From: Ideonella_A sakaiensis_A
GTDB lineage: Bacteria > Pseudomonadota > Gammaproteobacteria > Burkholderiales > Burkholderiaceae_C
Direction: 5' to 3'
Assembly (NCBI RefSeq): GCF_048320135.1
Contig: NZ_CP182947.1
Location: 1,984,001 to 2,048,000, forward strand
Length of the DNA: 64,000 nucleotides
Shown: in pieces, positions 9,209 to 17,069 of the stretch
Layout: the number at the start of each line of letters is the position of its first letter
How positions within the stretch are numbered: the stretch's first letter is position 1
The notes under the pieces: generated by a model
Told to the model about the DNA's origin: nothing
The model's database searches: none
The model's input: only the letters and a program-made list of their open reading frames with translations
Position numbers and translations under genes: made by a program

Positions 9209-10294
9209 TCATTCCTCATCGGGGAGTTCTAGGTCGAGTTGCTCTGTGCCGTCAGCCAGCCGCTCTGAATTGAGCTCCGGCAAAGGCGCTTCGAGTTGGT
9301 CGCTAACCATTGTCGGCAAGTCCTTGTGAAAGTGCTTATGCACGCGGACAACGGCGTAGGAGTTTGATGCGATTTCCCCGGCCTCATCTTCTTTTGGCTG
9401 CACTTCGATGTCGCATATAAGCGTAGTGCCGCTTTGAAACTTGATTTCGCGGTTAGCGACGCTAGTCAGGAACGATTCGTCGAGAATTTTGAAGGAGATG
9501 ACCTTCTTACCGAAAATACCCCGCCACTTGTAGTTGCCGCGCCGCAATACCGGAGAAACGATCTCCAAGGGTTCCATGGTCATATGATGGGAAGGAATCT
9601 CGTCCAGGGTAACCACATAGTTGGCAAACTGCGGGCGCTTAACGATCACTTCTTGGCCCGGCTGCGGGTGATGCGCAGGCGCAAATCCGACTTGGGAGAC
9701 TCTGTCGTACGTTAAAAGTAGCTCATAGAACTTCGAGCGATGACGCACAATTCGTCGCTGGGCGATCAGTACGGGGATCAGATCCACCGGCCTAGGGGTG
9801 GGCTCAAGCGGGAGCGACCGGCTGGCGTCTGTTGCCGGCATAGTTGGTGCCGCTTGCGATCCCTCTTGTTCGAGCTTCTTCAGCTCAATTCTTGCTTTTT
9901 TGAGGTTAAGTTCGTTTTGCTCGTACTGTTGCGCGGCAAAGAGCCTGTCGCGCTCGAGCTCGAACTTATTTTTGTCGATCTGTTGTTGTTGGAGCGGTGC
10001 CTTGTAGAGGTGCCAGTCAATCGCTGTGCAGATACCTACGATGACCCCCCCGACTACAGTGAGAGATACTCCATGCGCCTTGATCAGCTTGAGCAAAATG
10101 CTAAAACCGCCTTCGGCGTAGGCTTGCACCTCGACTTCAAACGAAATATCTAGTTGCCGGCCGATCTCCTTCAACAGTGACAAGAACTCGGCCTCGCACT
10201 GATTAAGCAAGTAAGCGTCGATTTCGTGGCTACCGCCCGGAAGGTAAAAATGAACCAATAACTCGCCTGCCCGACCGTTATCGCCCATTTTCAT
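9209..10294 (-). CDS. membrane-anchored coiled-coil protein, island cargo 1
   Basis: 361-aa protein that I cannot assign. An N-terminal domain (about 1-75) reads LLVHFYLPGGSHEIDA and ends in AEGGFSILLKLI; it is followed by one membrane helix (about 77-95, LTVVGGVIVGICTAI), a Gln/Lys/Glu-rich coiled coil (about 98-145) and a soluble C-terminal half rich in beta-type sequence. It is visibly poorer in GC than its neighbours, a sign of transfer. AAGGAG sits 3 nt before the ATG at 10294 and 9 nt before a second ATG at 10288, so the start may be the latter. It lies between kefC and a truncated GNAT gene. The sensor-like layout and location suggest an accessory or defence role, which is inference only. 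Confidence 0.75.
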   Translation of the reverse strand: MKMGDNGRAGELLVHFYLPGGSHEIDAYLLNQCEAEFLSLLKEIGRQLDISFEVEVQAYAEGGFSILLKLIKAHGVSLTVVGGVIVGICTAIDWHLYKAPLQQQQIDKNKFELERDRLFAAQQYEQNELNLKKARIELKKLEQEGSQAAPTMPATDASRSLPLEPTPRPVDLIPVLIAQRRIVRHRSKFYELLLTYDRVSQVGFAPAHHPQPGQEVIVKRPQFANYVVTLDEIPSHHMTMEPLEIVSPVLRRGNYKWRGIFGKKVISFKILDESFLTSVANREIKFQSGTTLICDIEVQPKEDEAGEIASNSYAVVRVHKHFHKDLPTMVSDQLEAPLPELNSERLADGTEQLDLELPDEE

Positions 10295-10352
10295 TCGCTC
10301 CTTGAGTTACCGCGACGGGCAGTCGCCGTGGAATGAGGTGATGCATTCGCAA

Positions 10353-10568
10353 GTGCTGACACTCAGCGACCCACAAACTCCCGCCGCGTCCGGCGAACTG
10401 CCCGCGCATAGGCTCAATGGCTTCGCGGGTCTGCCGCTCAGTCAGCGTCGCGGGGAAGTAGCGCATCACCTCCGGTTCTGCATGCATCGCGGCGAATGGC
10501 GCGATGTGCCGCTCGTCCCAAATGGTCAGGCGCAGACGCTCGGTGTCGGTTTCGATCAGCTCGGGCAC
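10353..10568 (-). pseudogene. truncated 5' copy of the GNAT acetyltransferase gene
   Basis: The first 72 codons correspond to the start of the intact GNAT gene at 12409-12972, with 52 of 72 residues identical by my alignment (both begin MPELIET). After that the sequence diverges, the frame runs into unrelated codons and stops at 10278. The acetyl-CoA binding motif is absent, so it cannot be an enzyme. It retains the intact gene's upstream sequence almost perfectly. It is a duplication remnant next to cargo gene 1. Confidence 0.85.
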
Positions 10569-10613
10569 AGCGGATCGTCGGTGGCATGCCCGGCCACCGC
10601 AACCCCTTGATCA
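10525..10613. repeat. 89-bp near-identical direct repeat, copy 1 (GNAT start and leader)
   Basis: Matches 12929-13017 at 88 of 89 positions by eye, covering the first codons of the GNAT reading frame and its leader. Inside the coding part beyond this block, the two copies fall to roughly 75-80% identity. The sharp change in similarity indicates a recombination or gene-conversion junction. Confidence 0.9.
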
Positions 10614-10666
10614 TGGGGTGGCTCGGACCGTGATCGGTCTCGCGACGGCGCGCTGAAGCGCGCGCA

Positions 10667-10887
10667 GGCCACCAGGCCTTCGAGGCACTCGGCGTCGAAC
10701 ACTACGAAGCGCGCGAAGTGGCCGACCTGTTCAAGCGCCACGAGCTCGCAGACTGCAGGAACTGCACTGCCACGACGAGGCGAAAACCGTCGCACTGGAA
10801 GAGAGCGGGCAAGGGCAGTTGGACGAGAACCTACGGCGGAATCGGGAGATGCGGGAGGCGAGGAGGAAGGGGGAGGGGTGGCGTTGA
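10667..10887 (+). pseudogene. broken second copy of the kefC 3' end
   Basis: About 220 nt that align with the last ~75 codons of kefC (8865-9084), roughly 85% identical by eye, including the final GAEGWH-type tail encoded as GEGWR and the stop. A short deletion around 10755-10770 shifts the frame, so no functional peptide is made. It is oriented like kefC and lies directly downstream of the truncated GNAT copy. Confidence 0.85.
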
Positions 10888-11015
10888 GTCCGGCCACCGC
10901 ATTAAAGCAGGCGGTCGGTCACGCATTGCCTGCAAAAGGCGACTCGAGCCGCAAAGCGGCACCTGATGATGCTTTGAGGTGTTCTCATGAGGGAGCGTCG
11001 GTCAACGTTCTGTAA

Positions 11016-12254
11016 TTACGGCTGCGATACTGGCACTACTCGCACAGGGTCGCAATATCGCACGGGCATGTTGACAAAATTCTTACGCCACTTTTCGACC
11101 GTTGCGGGCAATGTGTCGCGGGCATCTGGAACATTGGTGAAGTAACGTACGCAGTCCGCCTTTGAATCTATGTACGCGGCCCACATTTGCCCAGACTGAT
11201 CGAACATGACAACGCTTTCCATTTGGGTGTAAAGGCCTGCCACACCGCCCCAAACAACTGTGATCCTGTCCCCATCGGCGCTTTCGCCCAAGCCAATATC
11301 GGATGTGCATGCCCGCATAGCATTCATGTGCTCGCCGACAAGTTGGTAGAGGCGCGCCAGTTCCAACTCGTTCATTAGACCGCGCTCGAACCAGGGCTCC
11401 GACTCATGGGTATAGCGCCCGCCGAAATGAGCTCGCATGCCGCCCCAGTAGTGGCAGCGACCCGTCTCCTCGATCTCAATCGACCGTCCAGCCTCACTGT
11501 GCTTGCGCCGGAAGACGAGTTCACCAGCCGTTTCGCCTGGGCCGTTCGCCACTCTGGCGTAGGCTAGGTCGTGTGAGAGAAGCCTCGCATAAGAAGTTAT
11601 GTGCCCTAGGTGCGCGCCGTTGAACACAGTGAGATCGAAGAGGAATCCACGCGGGCCAACCTCTCTAATTAACAAATTTCCGCCAGCCGCTTCGTTCCAT
11701 CGTGATGCCCAACGCCCCCACCAGATCGGCGCACTAGCTCCAGAGGGAAGGTTGCCCACCTCATCGGTAGTGAGTGCGCTGCGGAGGGCCGTTTCAAGCC
11801 GACCTTGCAACAAGGCACGCGCCTCAGCCCGGTCGCCCGTCTCAGCCTTGTGATACACAACCGTTCGGCGACCCCGGAGGTCAAACGGTAACAACTCAGG
11901 TCCGCCGTAGGCGCCGTTTTGTACAAGGATGGTGTTCTCCCATCCGAGCTCCGCGACTGCATAGCCTAGTTCTACTAGGACGTTCGGGTTCGGACTCGGA
12001 CGAGCTGCGCCAGCGTTCAAGATGCTCACGTCGGCAATGAAGACATCACTCACCGCGATTTTTGCCAAGATGCTACTTGCGATGTCAGGAGACCCGGCGA
12101 GGTTGGCAGTGTCACGGTCAAGCACTGCTTGTATCCCGGCATCTCGGTCGCGGCCTAATGCCCGAATCGCGCGCTCAAGACTCTCTTGAATGAGATTACG
12201 GTTGCCAGCTGCAGGCAGATCTGATTGCCATGAGTAGAAGACGATTCGCTGCAT
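11016..12254 (-). CDS. TIR-like SWQSD-domain protein, island cargo 2, candidate defence effector
   Basis: 412-aa protein. Residues 1-130 form a TIR-like domain: IVFYSWQSD (4-12), DRDT (46-49), SPDIASSIL, VSDVFIADVSI (68-78) and PNPNVLVELGYA, in which E95 is at the position of the catalytic NADase glutamate of TIR domains. Families with this SWQSD/NVLVELGYA pattern are related to the TIR-like effectors of CBASS and Pycsar, which deplete NAD+ in infected cells. The remaining ~280 residues are an unassigned domain with WWGRWASRWNEA and a Trp/Arg-rich stretch. I take the ATG at 12254, where the domain begins; the frame is open to 12443. GC is lower than in the flanks. It lies between the kefC remnant and the intact GNAT gene. 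Confidence 0.7.
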   Translation of the reverse strand: MQRIVFYSWQSDLPAAGNRNLIQESLERAIRALGRDRDAGIQAVLDRDTANLAGSPDIASSILAKIAVSDVFIADVSILNAGAARPSPNPNVLVELGYAVAELGWENTILVQNGAYGGPELLPFDLRGRRTVVYHKAETGDRAEARALLQGRLETALRSALTTDEVGNLPSGASAPIWWGRWASRWNEAAGGNLLIREVGPRGFLFDLTVFNGAHLGHITSYARLLSHDLAYARVANGPGETAGELVFRRKHSEAGRSIEIEETGRCHYWGGMRAHFGGRYTHESEPWFERGLMNELELARLYQLVGEHMNAMRACTSDIGLGESADGDRITVVWGGVAGLYTQMESVVMFDQSGQMWAAYIDSKADCVRYFTNVPDARDTLPATVEKWRKNFVNMPVRYCDPVRVVPVSQP

Positions 12255-12408
12255 CGTGTGCTCAGAGACGGCGATGAACCTGTGATCGTAGCCCCCGGGA
12301 GGTTGCGGAGGCTCCGGAGTCATTAAAGGTCGTCGATCGACGACTACGACCAATCTCTGACGGACCTTTTGACGTCCCACCTGACCCGCAGAGCCGGCGC
12401 CACACTGT

Positions 12409-12972
12409 TCAGCGCCTCCCACCCCTCCACTCCTCCCTCCCAATCACATAAAGACAATGCCTTCGCACCGCACTCCCCTCCGGCACCGCCGGATGATCGA
12501 AGTCGCGGCCGGTGTCGTGCATGCCGATCCGCTCCATCACCCTTCGCGACGGCCGGTTGTCGAGTGCGGTGAACGAGACGATTTCATCGAGACCGAGTTG
12601 CTCGAAGCCGACGGCCAGTGATGCCCTCGCGCCTTCGGTTGCATAGCCGTTGCCCCAGTAGCGGCGCGCGAGGCGCCAGCCGATCTCGACGCAAGGCATG
12701 CAGGGCAGAGGGTGGCGCGGCACCATCAGGCCGATGAAGCCGATGAACTCGCCGGTGTGCTTCAGCTCCGTGGCCCAGAAGCCCCAGCCGCGTTCGGCAA
12801 ACTGCCCGCGCTGGCGTTCGACGGCGTCGCGGGTCTGCTGCTCGGTCATCGTGGCCGGGAAGTAGCGCATCACCTCCGGGTCGGCATTCATCGCGGCAAA
12901 CGGCGCGACGTGCCGCTCGTGCCAGGCGGTCAGGCGCAGACGCTCGGTTTCGGTTTCGATCAGCTCGGGCAC
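12409..12972 (-). CDS. GNAT family N-acetyltransferase (RimJ/RimL type)
   Basis: 187-aa acetyl-CoA-dependent N-acyltransferase. It begins MPELIETETERLRL, a common start for RimJ/RimL-like enzymes, and contains GEFIGFIGL, EIGWRLARRYWGNGYATEG (an acetyl-CoA pyrophosphate loop of the R/Q-x-x-G-x-G/A type), FTALDNRPSRRVMERIGM and a C-terminal HCLYVIGRE strand. The substrate cannot be told from sequence; relatives act on ribosomal protein N-termini or small amines. It is convergent with kefC, and the two genes bracket the accessory island. A truncated copy of its 5' end lies at 10353-10568. Confidence 0.9.
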   Translation of the reverse strand: MPELIETETERLRLTAWHERHVAPFAAMNADPEVMRYFPATMTEQQTRDAVERQRGQFAERGWGFWATELKHTGEFIGFIGLMVPRHPLPCMPCVEIGWRLARRYWGNGYATEGARASLAVGFEQLGLDEIVSFTALDNRPSRRVMERIGMHDTGRDFDHPAVPEGSAVRRHCLYVIGREEWRGGRR

Positions 12973-13017
12973 AGCGGATCGTCGGTGGCATGCCCGGCCA
13001 CCGCAACCCCTTGATCA
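12929..13017. repeat. 89-bp near-identical direct repeat, copy 2
   Basis: Partner of 10525-10613. It spans the GNAT start codon and about 45 nt of leader. Beyond 13017 the two leaders are unrelated, so this is the outer edge of the duplicated unit. Confidence 0.9.
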
Positions 13018-13301
13018 AGGGGGACCCGAAGAAGCCGCGGCCGCACTCGACGAGCAGCTGCTGCTGCGGACTGCGCGGCACTCTCGCGCGGCAATCACGG
13101 CGATTCCGTGATCCATGCCCCATGTCTTGCCTTGCAGGGCCGTATGCGCTTGCCTCGATGGTTGATGGGGCGCTTAATGGATGCGCCATCGCCGTTGATC
13201 GGGTTGCTCGTCGCCAGGAGCCGACACAACTGTTCACGGCGATTCGAGGCCGATGCCAGCGCCCCGGCGCCGCGCCTCCCCATCCTGCGAGGAGCCCCGA
13301 A
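13018..13301. other. intergenic stretch with no supported gene
   Basis: Between the GNAT leader and the next CDS. A short + strand open stretch (13024-13111) could encode an Ala/Leu/Arg-rich peptide ending in a stop at 13109-13111; it may be the tail of a lost gene, but I cannot name it. The long open frame from 12990 across this region lacks a ribosome site and is not accepted as part of the downstream protein. Confidence 0.4.
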
Positions 13302-14240
13302 TTGATACCCGACCCATACGCCAAGATGTCGTCGCCGATCACCCTTCGCGGCTGGTTCTGGCAACAGGCGAAGCTTCTCGATCAGACGACCGACCTCACG
13401 GACTTTGTTCCCTGGTTCACCGAGTCGAAAGCGGGAAGCATCGGCGGCGTGATCCCGTCACTGGACGCCGCCCTCGAGGCCTGCCACCGTGAAGGAGGCC
13501 GTTCGCGCGCACTCGATGGCGCGCTGCGTGGCCTGATCCAGCGCGGCTACAGCAAGATCAGGCCCATCAAGCCATTGCTCGTCAGCCTGGCCTACGAGAT
13601 CGACCGGCGCTTCCCGGTGCCACTGCCAGCCGTGCCGGGAGGGATTCGCGATCTGTTGCCAGCCTCCGAGCAAACGACGAGCCTGCTGAACTCGATGGTG
13701 CGATTCGGGGCGCTGAACGTCACCTCGTTCAGCGATACGGCCCCTGCTGGGCGACTGACGGACATCAAGAACCGGTCATGGGCCATCCTGCAGGACCCTG
13801 CGCTCGCGGGCAGCATTGCAAAGGCCAGCGCGCCGGTCACTTCCAGGTGCAGCAAGGGGCAGTTGAAGGAAATGGCCGAGGGCGTGCTGGCGGCCAAGGG
13901 CGGGGTTTGCACCACGTTCGCCGCGGCGGCAGTGCACCTGCTGCTCAAGGACGGCCCGTTGATGGCCACAGGGCCTCGCATCGAGTTCGTGTCAGGACCG
14001 AAGCACTGCCTGTGCCTGGTCAATCGTGCAGCCCATGCAAGCGATGTCGAACCGAGCGCCGGGAAGCCGAAGGGCACCATCGTCAGCTTCGACTTCTGGA
14101 ACGACGACGTTGTCATCATCGACCCGTGGGCAGGCTCGATGGGCTTCCACGTGATCTCATCGAAGATCACCTACCCTTCGAAACTGAAGGCGATGGTGGG
14201 GCTGCAGGTGGACAAGTATTTCGATACCGCCTGGGAGTGA
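13302..14240 (+). CDS. orphan protein with Cys-His-Asp papain/transglutaminase-like constellation
   Basis: 312-aa protein with no signal peptide. The TTG at 13302 has AGGAG seven nt upstream and is preferred to the ATG at 13326, which has no ribosome site. The C-terminal half contains GGVCTTFAAA (C203), PKHCLCLVNR (H235) and VVIIDPWAG (D274): a Cys at the start of a helix, a His on a strand and an Asp before a Trp/Gly turn, as in papain-like and transglutaminase-like enzymes and in YopT/AvrPphB-type effectors. The N-terminal ~150 residues are helical. I infer a cysteine protease, deamidase or acyltransferase effector; no immunity gene or secretion gene is adjacent. Function unproven. Confidence 0.75.
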   Translation: MIPDPYAKMSSPITLRGWFWQQAKLLDQTTDLTDFVPWFTESKAGSIGGVIPSLDAALEACHREGGRSRALDGALRGLIQRGYSKIRPIKPLLVSLAYEIDRRFPVPLPAVPGGIRDLLPASEQTTSLLNSMVRFGALNVTSFSDTAPAGRLTDIKNRSWAILQDPALAGSIAKASAPVTSRCSKGQLKEMAEGVLAAKGGVCTTFAAAAVHLLLKDGPLMATGPRIEFVSGPKHCLCLVNRAAHASDVEPSAGKPKGTIVSFDFWNDDVVIIDPWAGSMGFHVISSKITYPSKLKAMVGLQVDKYFDTAWE

Positions 14241-14422
14241 CGCAAGGATGCGGGCCCGGCCGGAAGGCGCGGCCGTCGGCCGTTCTTGCCGCAGGGAATG
14301 CCCTTCGGGTGATTCGGGTAGCCTATGTGGGCGCGCTCGCGTCCCCAGTTCGCTGTCTCTGCGGGCCGATGGCGGGGCGCCCCGCCTGCCCTGCCCGCCG
14401 CTTGCCGTTCCACGTCCGAGAT

Positions 14423-15316
14423 ATGAGCCCTGTTCACTTCACTACCCGAACGCGCCTGTCGTTCGCCCCTCTCGCACTGGTCGTGGCTGCCGCCGCCTTG
14501 TCGCTTGCGCTCGCGATGCCCCATGCAGCCCAGGCGCAGGCCGATGCAGGCGCGGCACTGCGTGCGCGCCAGGCCAGCCTGACCCCACAGTTCAGCGCCA
14601 GCCCGTTCAAGCGCCCCCTGCTGCTCACCTCGTCGGAAGCCGACGGCAAGTTGCGGGGCGACGTCGATGCGCTGATGGAATCTCCCTACGAGCGCGTGAA
14701 GTCCACGCTTTCCCGCGCTGCGGGCTGGTGCGACGTGCTGATCCTTCAGCCCACGGTCAAGTCGTGCCGGGCCGAGGGGAACGGCTCCCGCCAGCAGCTG
14801 GTGGTGCACATCGGAAGGTCGTTCGACGCGCCCATCGAAGATGCGCAGGTCATGCGCTTCGACTATCGGCTGGTCTCTGCCTCGCCCGACTACCTGAACG
14901 TGCGGTTGACCGCTGCCGAAGGCCCGGTGGGCACGCAAGACTACGACATGGCGCTCGAGGCCGCGCCGCTCGACGACGGCCGCACGGCGATGCACTTTGC
15001 CTACAGCTATGGCTACGGCACCCTCGCCAGGATCGCGATGCAGGCCTACCTGGCCACATCGGGGCGCGACAAGATCGGCTTCAGCACCGAGGGCTCCAAG
15101 CCGGTCGGCGGCATGCGCGGCGCGCTTGAACGCAATACCATGCGCTATCAGCTCGCGATCGAGGCCGTGCTTGCTGCGCCCGCCCCCGACCGGGGGCAGG
15201 CGCGCCTGCAGCACTGGATGGGCGCGATCTCGAAGCACCCCAGGCAGCTGGAGGAGGAGGACCGCAGCGCCTTCGCGGTTGCGAAGCTGCGCGACATCCA
15301 GCGGATGAGGAACTGA
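14423..15316 (+). CDS. exported protein of unknown function
   Basis: 297-aa protein with a Sec signal peptide (about residues 1-39, hydrophobic LALVVAAAALSLALA, cleavage near AQA). The mature part has two Cys (WCDVLILQPTVKSC) likely to form a disulfide, and alternating strands such as MRFDYRLVSASPDYLNV and TAMHFAYSYGYGT. The layout recalls START-like lipid-binding domains of about 200 residues, but this is a guess. It is probably periplasmic. It lies 182 nt after the orphan Cys-His-Asp protein on the same strand, so it may belong to it, although a separate promoter is possible. Confidence 0.75.
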   Translation: MSPVHFTTRTRLSFAPLALVVAAAALSLALAMPHAAQAQADAGAALRARQASLTPQFSASPFKRPLLLTSSEADGKLRGDVDALMESPYERVKSTLSRAAGWCDVLILQPTVKSCRAEGNGSRQQLVVHIGRSFDAPIEDAQVMRFDYRLVSASPDYLNVRLTAAEGPVGTQDYDMALEAAPLDDGRTAMHFAYSYGYGTLARIAMQAYLATSGRDKIGFSTEGSKPVGGMRGALERNTMRYQLAIEAVLAAPAPDRGQARLQHWMGAISKHPRQLEEEDRSAFAVAKLRDIQRMRN

Positions 15317-15378
15317 CTCCGAGGGCGACAGCCACCTTCATTGAGGAACTGTGACCGCCGCATCGCCTCCATCGGGTT

Positions 15379-16608
15379 TTGGAGGACCGCCCTATCAACA
15401 GATTCCACACCTTGTCAGCGGCCGGATTCGCCGCCACCGCCATCAGTTTCGGGCCGGCGCGGATGGGCTTCGGCCTGTTCGTCCCTGAATTCAAGTCGTC
15501 GTTCGAGATGTCGACCCCGGCCGTCGGCTACGTGTCGAGCCTCGGCTTTTTCGGCCTGCTGGTCGGGTTGCTGATTGCGCAGTTTCTGCTCAACCACCGC
15601 GGGCCGCGGCTGCCGGTGCTGGCCGGGCTGGCCGCGGCGACCACCGGCCTCGCGATCGTCGCGGCGGCGCCGAACCTGCCGGTGCTGGCGCTCGGCGTCT
15701 TCCTCGCCGCATCGAGCGCCGGCTTTGCGTGGACGCCGTTCAACGACGCGGTGCACCGCAAGATCCGCGATGTCGACCGGCCGGCAGCGCTGTCGGAGAT
15801 CAGCAGCGGCACCGCCATCGGCATCGCGGCAGCCGGCGTCGCTGCGCTAGGCATGGCCGTGTCCGGCGTCTCGTGGCGGCTGTGCTGGGCGCTTTTTGCA
15901 TTGGCAAGCGCCGCCGCGCTGCTTGCCAACTGGGCCGCGTTGCGCGGCGTCGGCAAGGCGGCCGGTGCCGCATCGGCAACGCGTTGGCGCGATGTGCTGC
16001 GTGCCGAGGCGATGCCGCTGTTCGTCACCGCATTCGTCTACGGAACGACGTCGGCGGTGTTCATCTCGTTTGCGCCGGACCATCTGCGCAGCAATGCTGA
16101 ACTACCGGGCGTGCCGAGCGACTATCTGCCCGCGCTCGTCTTCATCTGCGTCGGCGTTTTCGGGCTGGCAGGGCTGCTGACCGGCCGTGCAAAAGAGGCG
16201 ATCGGCATCGTATGGCTGGTGCGCCTGCTGATGCTCGCCGCTGCGGCGTCGGTGGCGCTGGTGGCGCTTCTGCCCGGCAGCTGGGCCGGGCTGATCGGAT
16301 CGTCGGCGCTGCAAGGCCTCAGCATCATGATGACGAGTGCGCTGCTGGCACTCTGGTCCGAGAAGCTGTTTCCGTCGCTGCCGTCGCTCAGCCTGACGGC
16401 CGCGCTGCTCGCGACGGCGTCGGGCAGCGTGCTCGGGTCTGCCGTGGCCGGAGCGCTGTCCGACGCCGCCGGGGCGCGAACGATGTTCCTCGCCGCAGCG
16501 GCGCTGCCGGTACTCGTTGTCGTTATGCTGCGCGCGCGCCATCTGCGTGAGTTGCCACCGCAGCAGCCTGCAGGCATGCAGGCCGTCGGTGAGGCAGCAG
16601 TGCGTTGA
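15379..16608 (+). CDS. MFS transporter, YbfB/YjiJ-like
   Basis: About 400-residue inner-membrane carrier with 12 predicted helices. The first helix reads SFGPARMGFGLFVPEF, typical of the YbfB/YjiJ group of the major facilitator superfamily. Substrate unknown. The start is odd: the only upstream standard start is TTG 15379, yet the strong GGAGGA site at 15381-15386 lies just inside it and points to the ATC codon at 15394 (7 nt spacing). TTG 15412 is 25 nt from the site. So either ATC is used or the start has decayed. The 3' end is followed immediately by the remnant of a different MFS gene. Confidence 0.85.
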   Translation: MEDRPINRFHTLSAAGFAATAISFGPARMGFGLFVPEFKSSFEMSTPAVGYVSSLGFFGLLVGLLIAQFLLNHRGPRLPVLAGLAAATTGLAIVAAAPNLPVLALGVFLAASSAGFAWTPFNDAVHRKIRDVDRPAALSEISSGTAIGIAAAGVAALGMAVSGVSWRLCWALFALASAAALLANWAALRGVGKAAGAASATRWRDVLRAEAMPLFVTAFVYGTTSAVFISFAPDHLRSNAELPGVPSDYLPALVFICVGVFGLAGLLTGRAKEAIGIVWLVRLLMLAAAASVALVALLPGSWAGLIGSSALQGLSIMMTSALLALWSEKLFPSLPSLSLTAALLATASGSVLGSAVAGALSDAAGARTMFLAAAALPVLVVVMLRARHLRELPPQQPAGMQAVGEAAVR

Positions 16609-16829
16609 CGGTCCGGGGCGCCGGCGCCAGAGGGCGCGGCTCGGCGTGCCACGCCCACGGGCTTGGCGGTTTCCAGGGCGGCCTGTTCTACGACACGACA
16701 GGCGGCTACACCGTGACCTACGCGAATGCCGCAATGGCAGGGCTGCTGAACCTGGCGATCGTCGGGGGTTTGCTGCTGACGTTGCGGCGGCGGGCGCTGG
16801 TTGAGCCGGGGACGGTGGCGGGGGCGTGA
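16605..16829 (+). pseudogene. C-terminal remnant of another MFS transporter
   Basis: A 74-codon frame. Residues ~20-65 read GGFQGGLFYDTTGGYT and then a hydrophobic helix ending in LLLTLRRR, which is the usual last loop and helix of an MFS protein (G-x-x-x-D-x-T-G-x-Y/F). The preceding helices are missing and the first 20 codons are unrelated. It touches the stop of the intact MFS gene, so a second transporter gene was probably lost by deletion. Confidence 0.6.
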
Positions 16830-17069
16830 ACTGATCCGCAGAGGCCGGCGCACCATTTGCGAGATGGCATGCCCTGTCTGAAGCGATGCTTGATCGGGGC
16901 AGTGAACAGTGAGAACATCCAGCGGGCCCTTTGGAAGGTGTTGTGGGTCAAACCACCGTAGCGGTATCCGCAGAAATTTTCTCGAGCTTGACTGCCGTCT
17001 GCATGCAGTACGAGTTTCGATAATGTGCCTGCAGGCTATCGCTTGGCGCGTCATATTCGGGAGGATGCG

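Noticed and set aside
10278..10568. 96-codon GNAT fragment as a functional gene
   Set aside because: It lacks the acetyl-CoA site and the C-terminal half; it is a truncated copy of the gene at 12409.
12990..13301. N-terminal extension of the orphan C-H-D protein
   Set aside because: No ribosome site at 12990, whereas TTG 13302 has AGGAG at good spacing; the extension overlaps the GNAT leader repeat.
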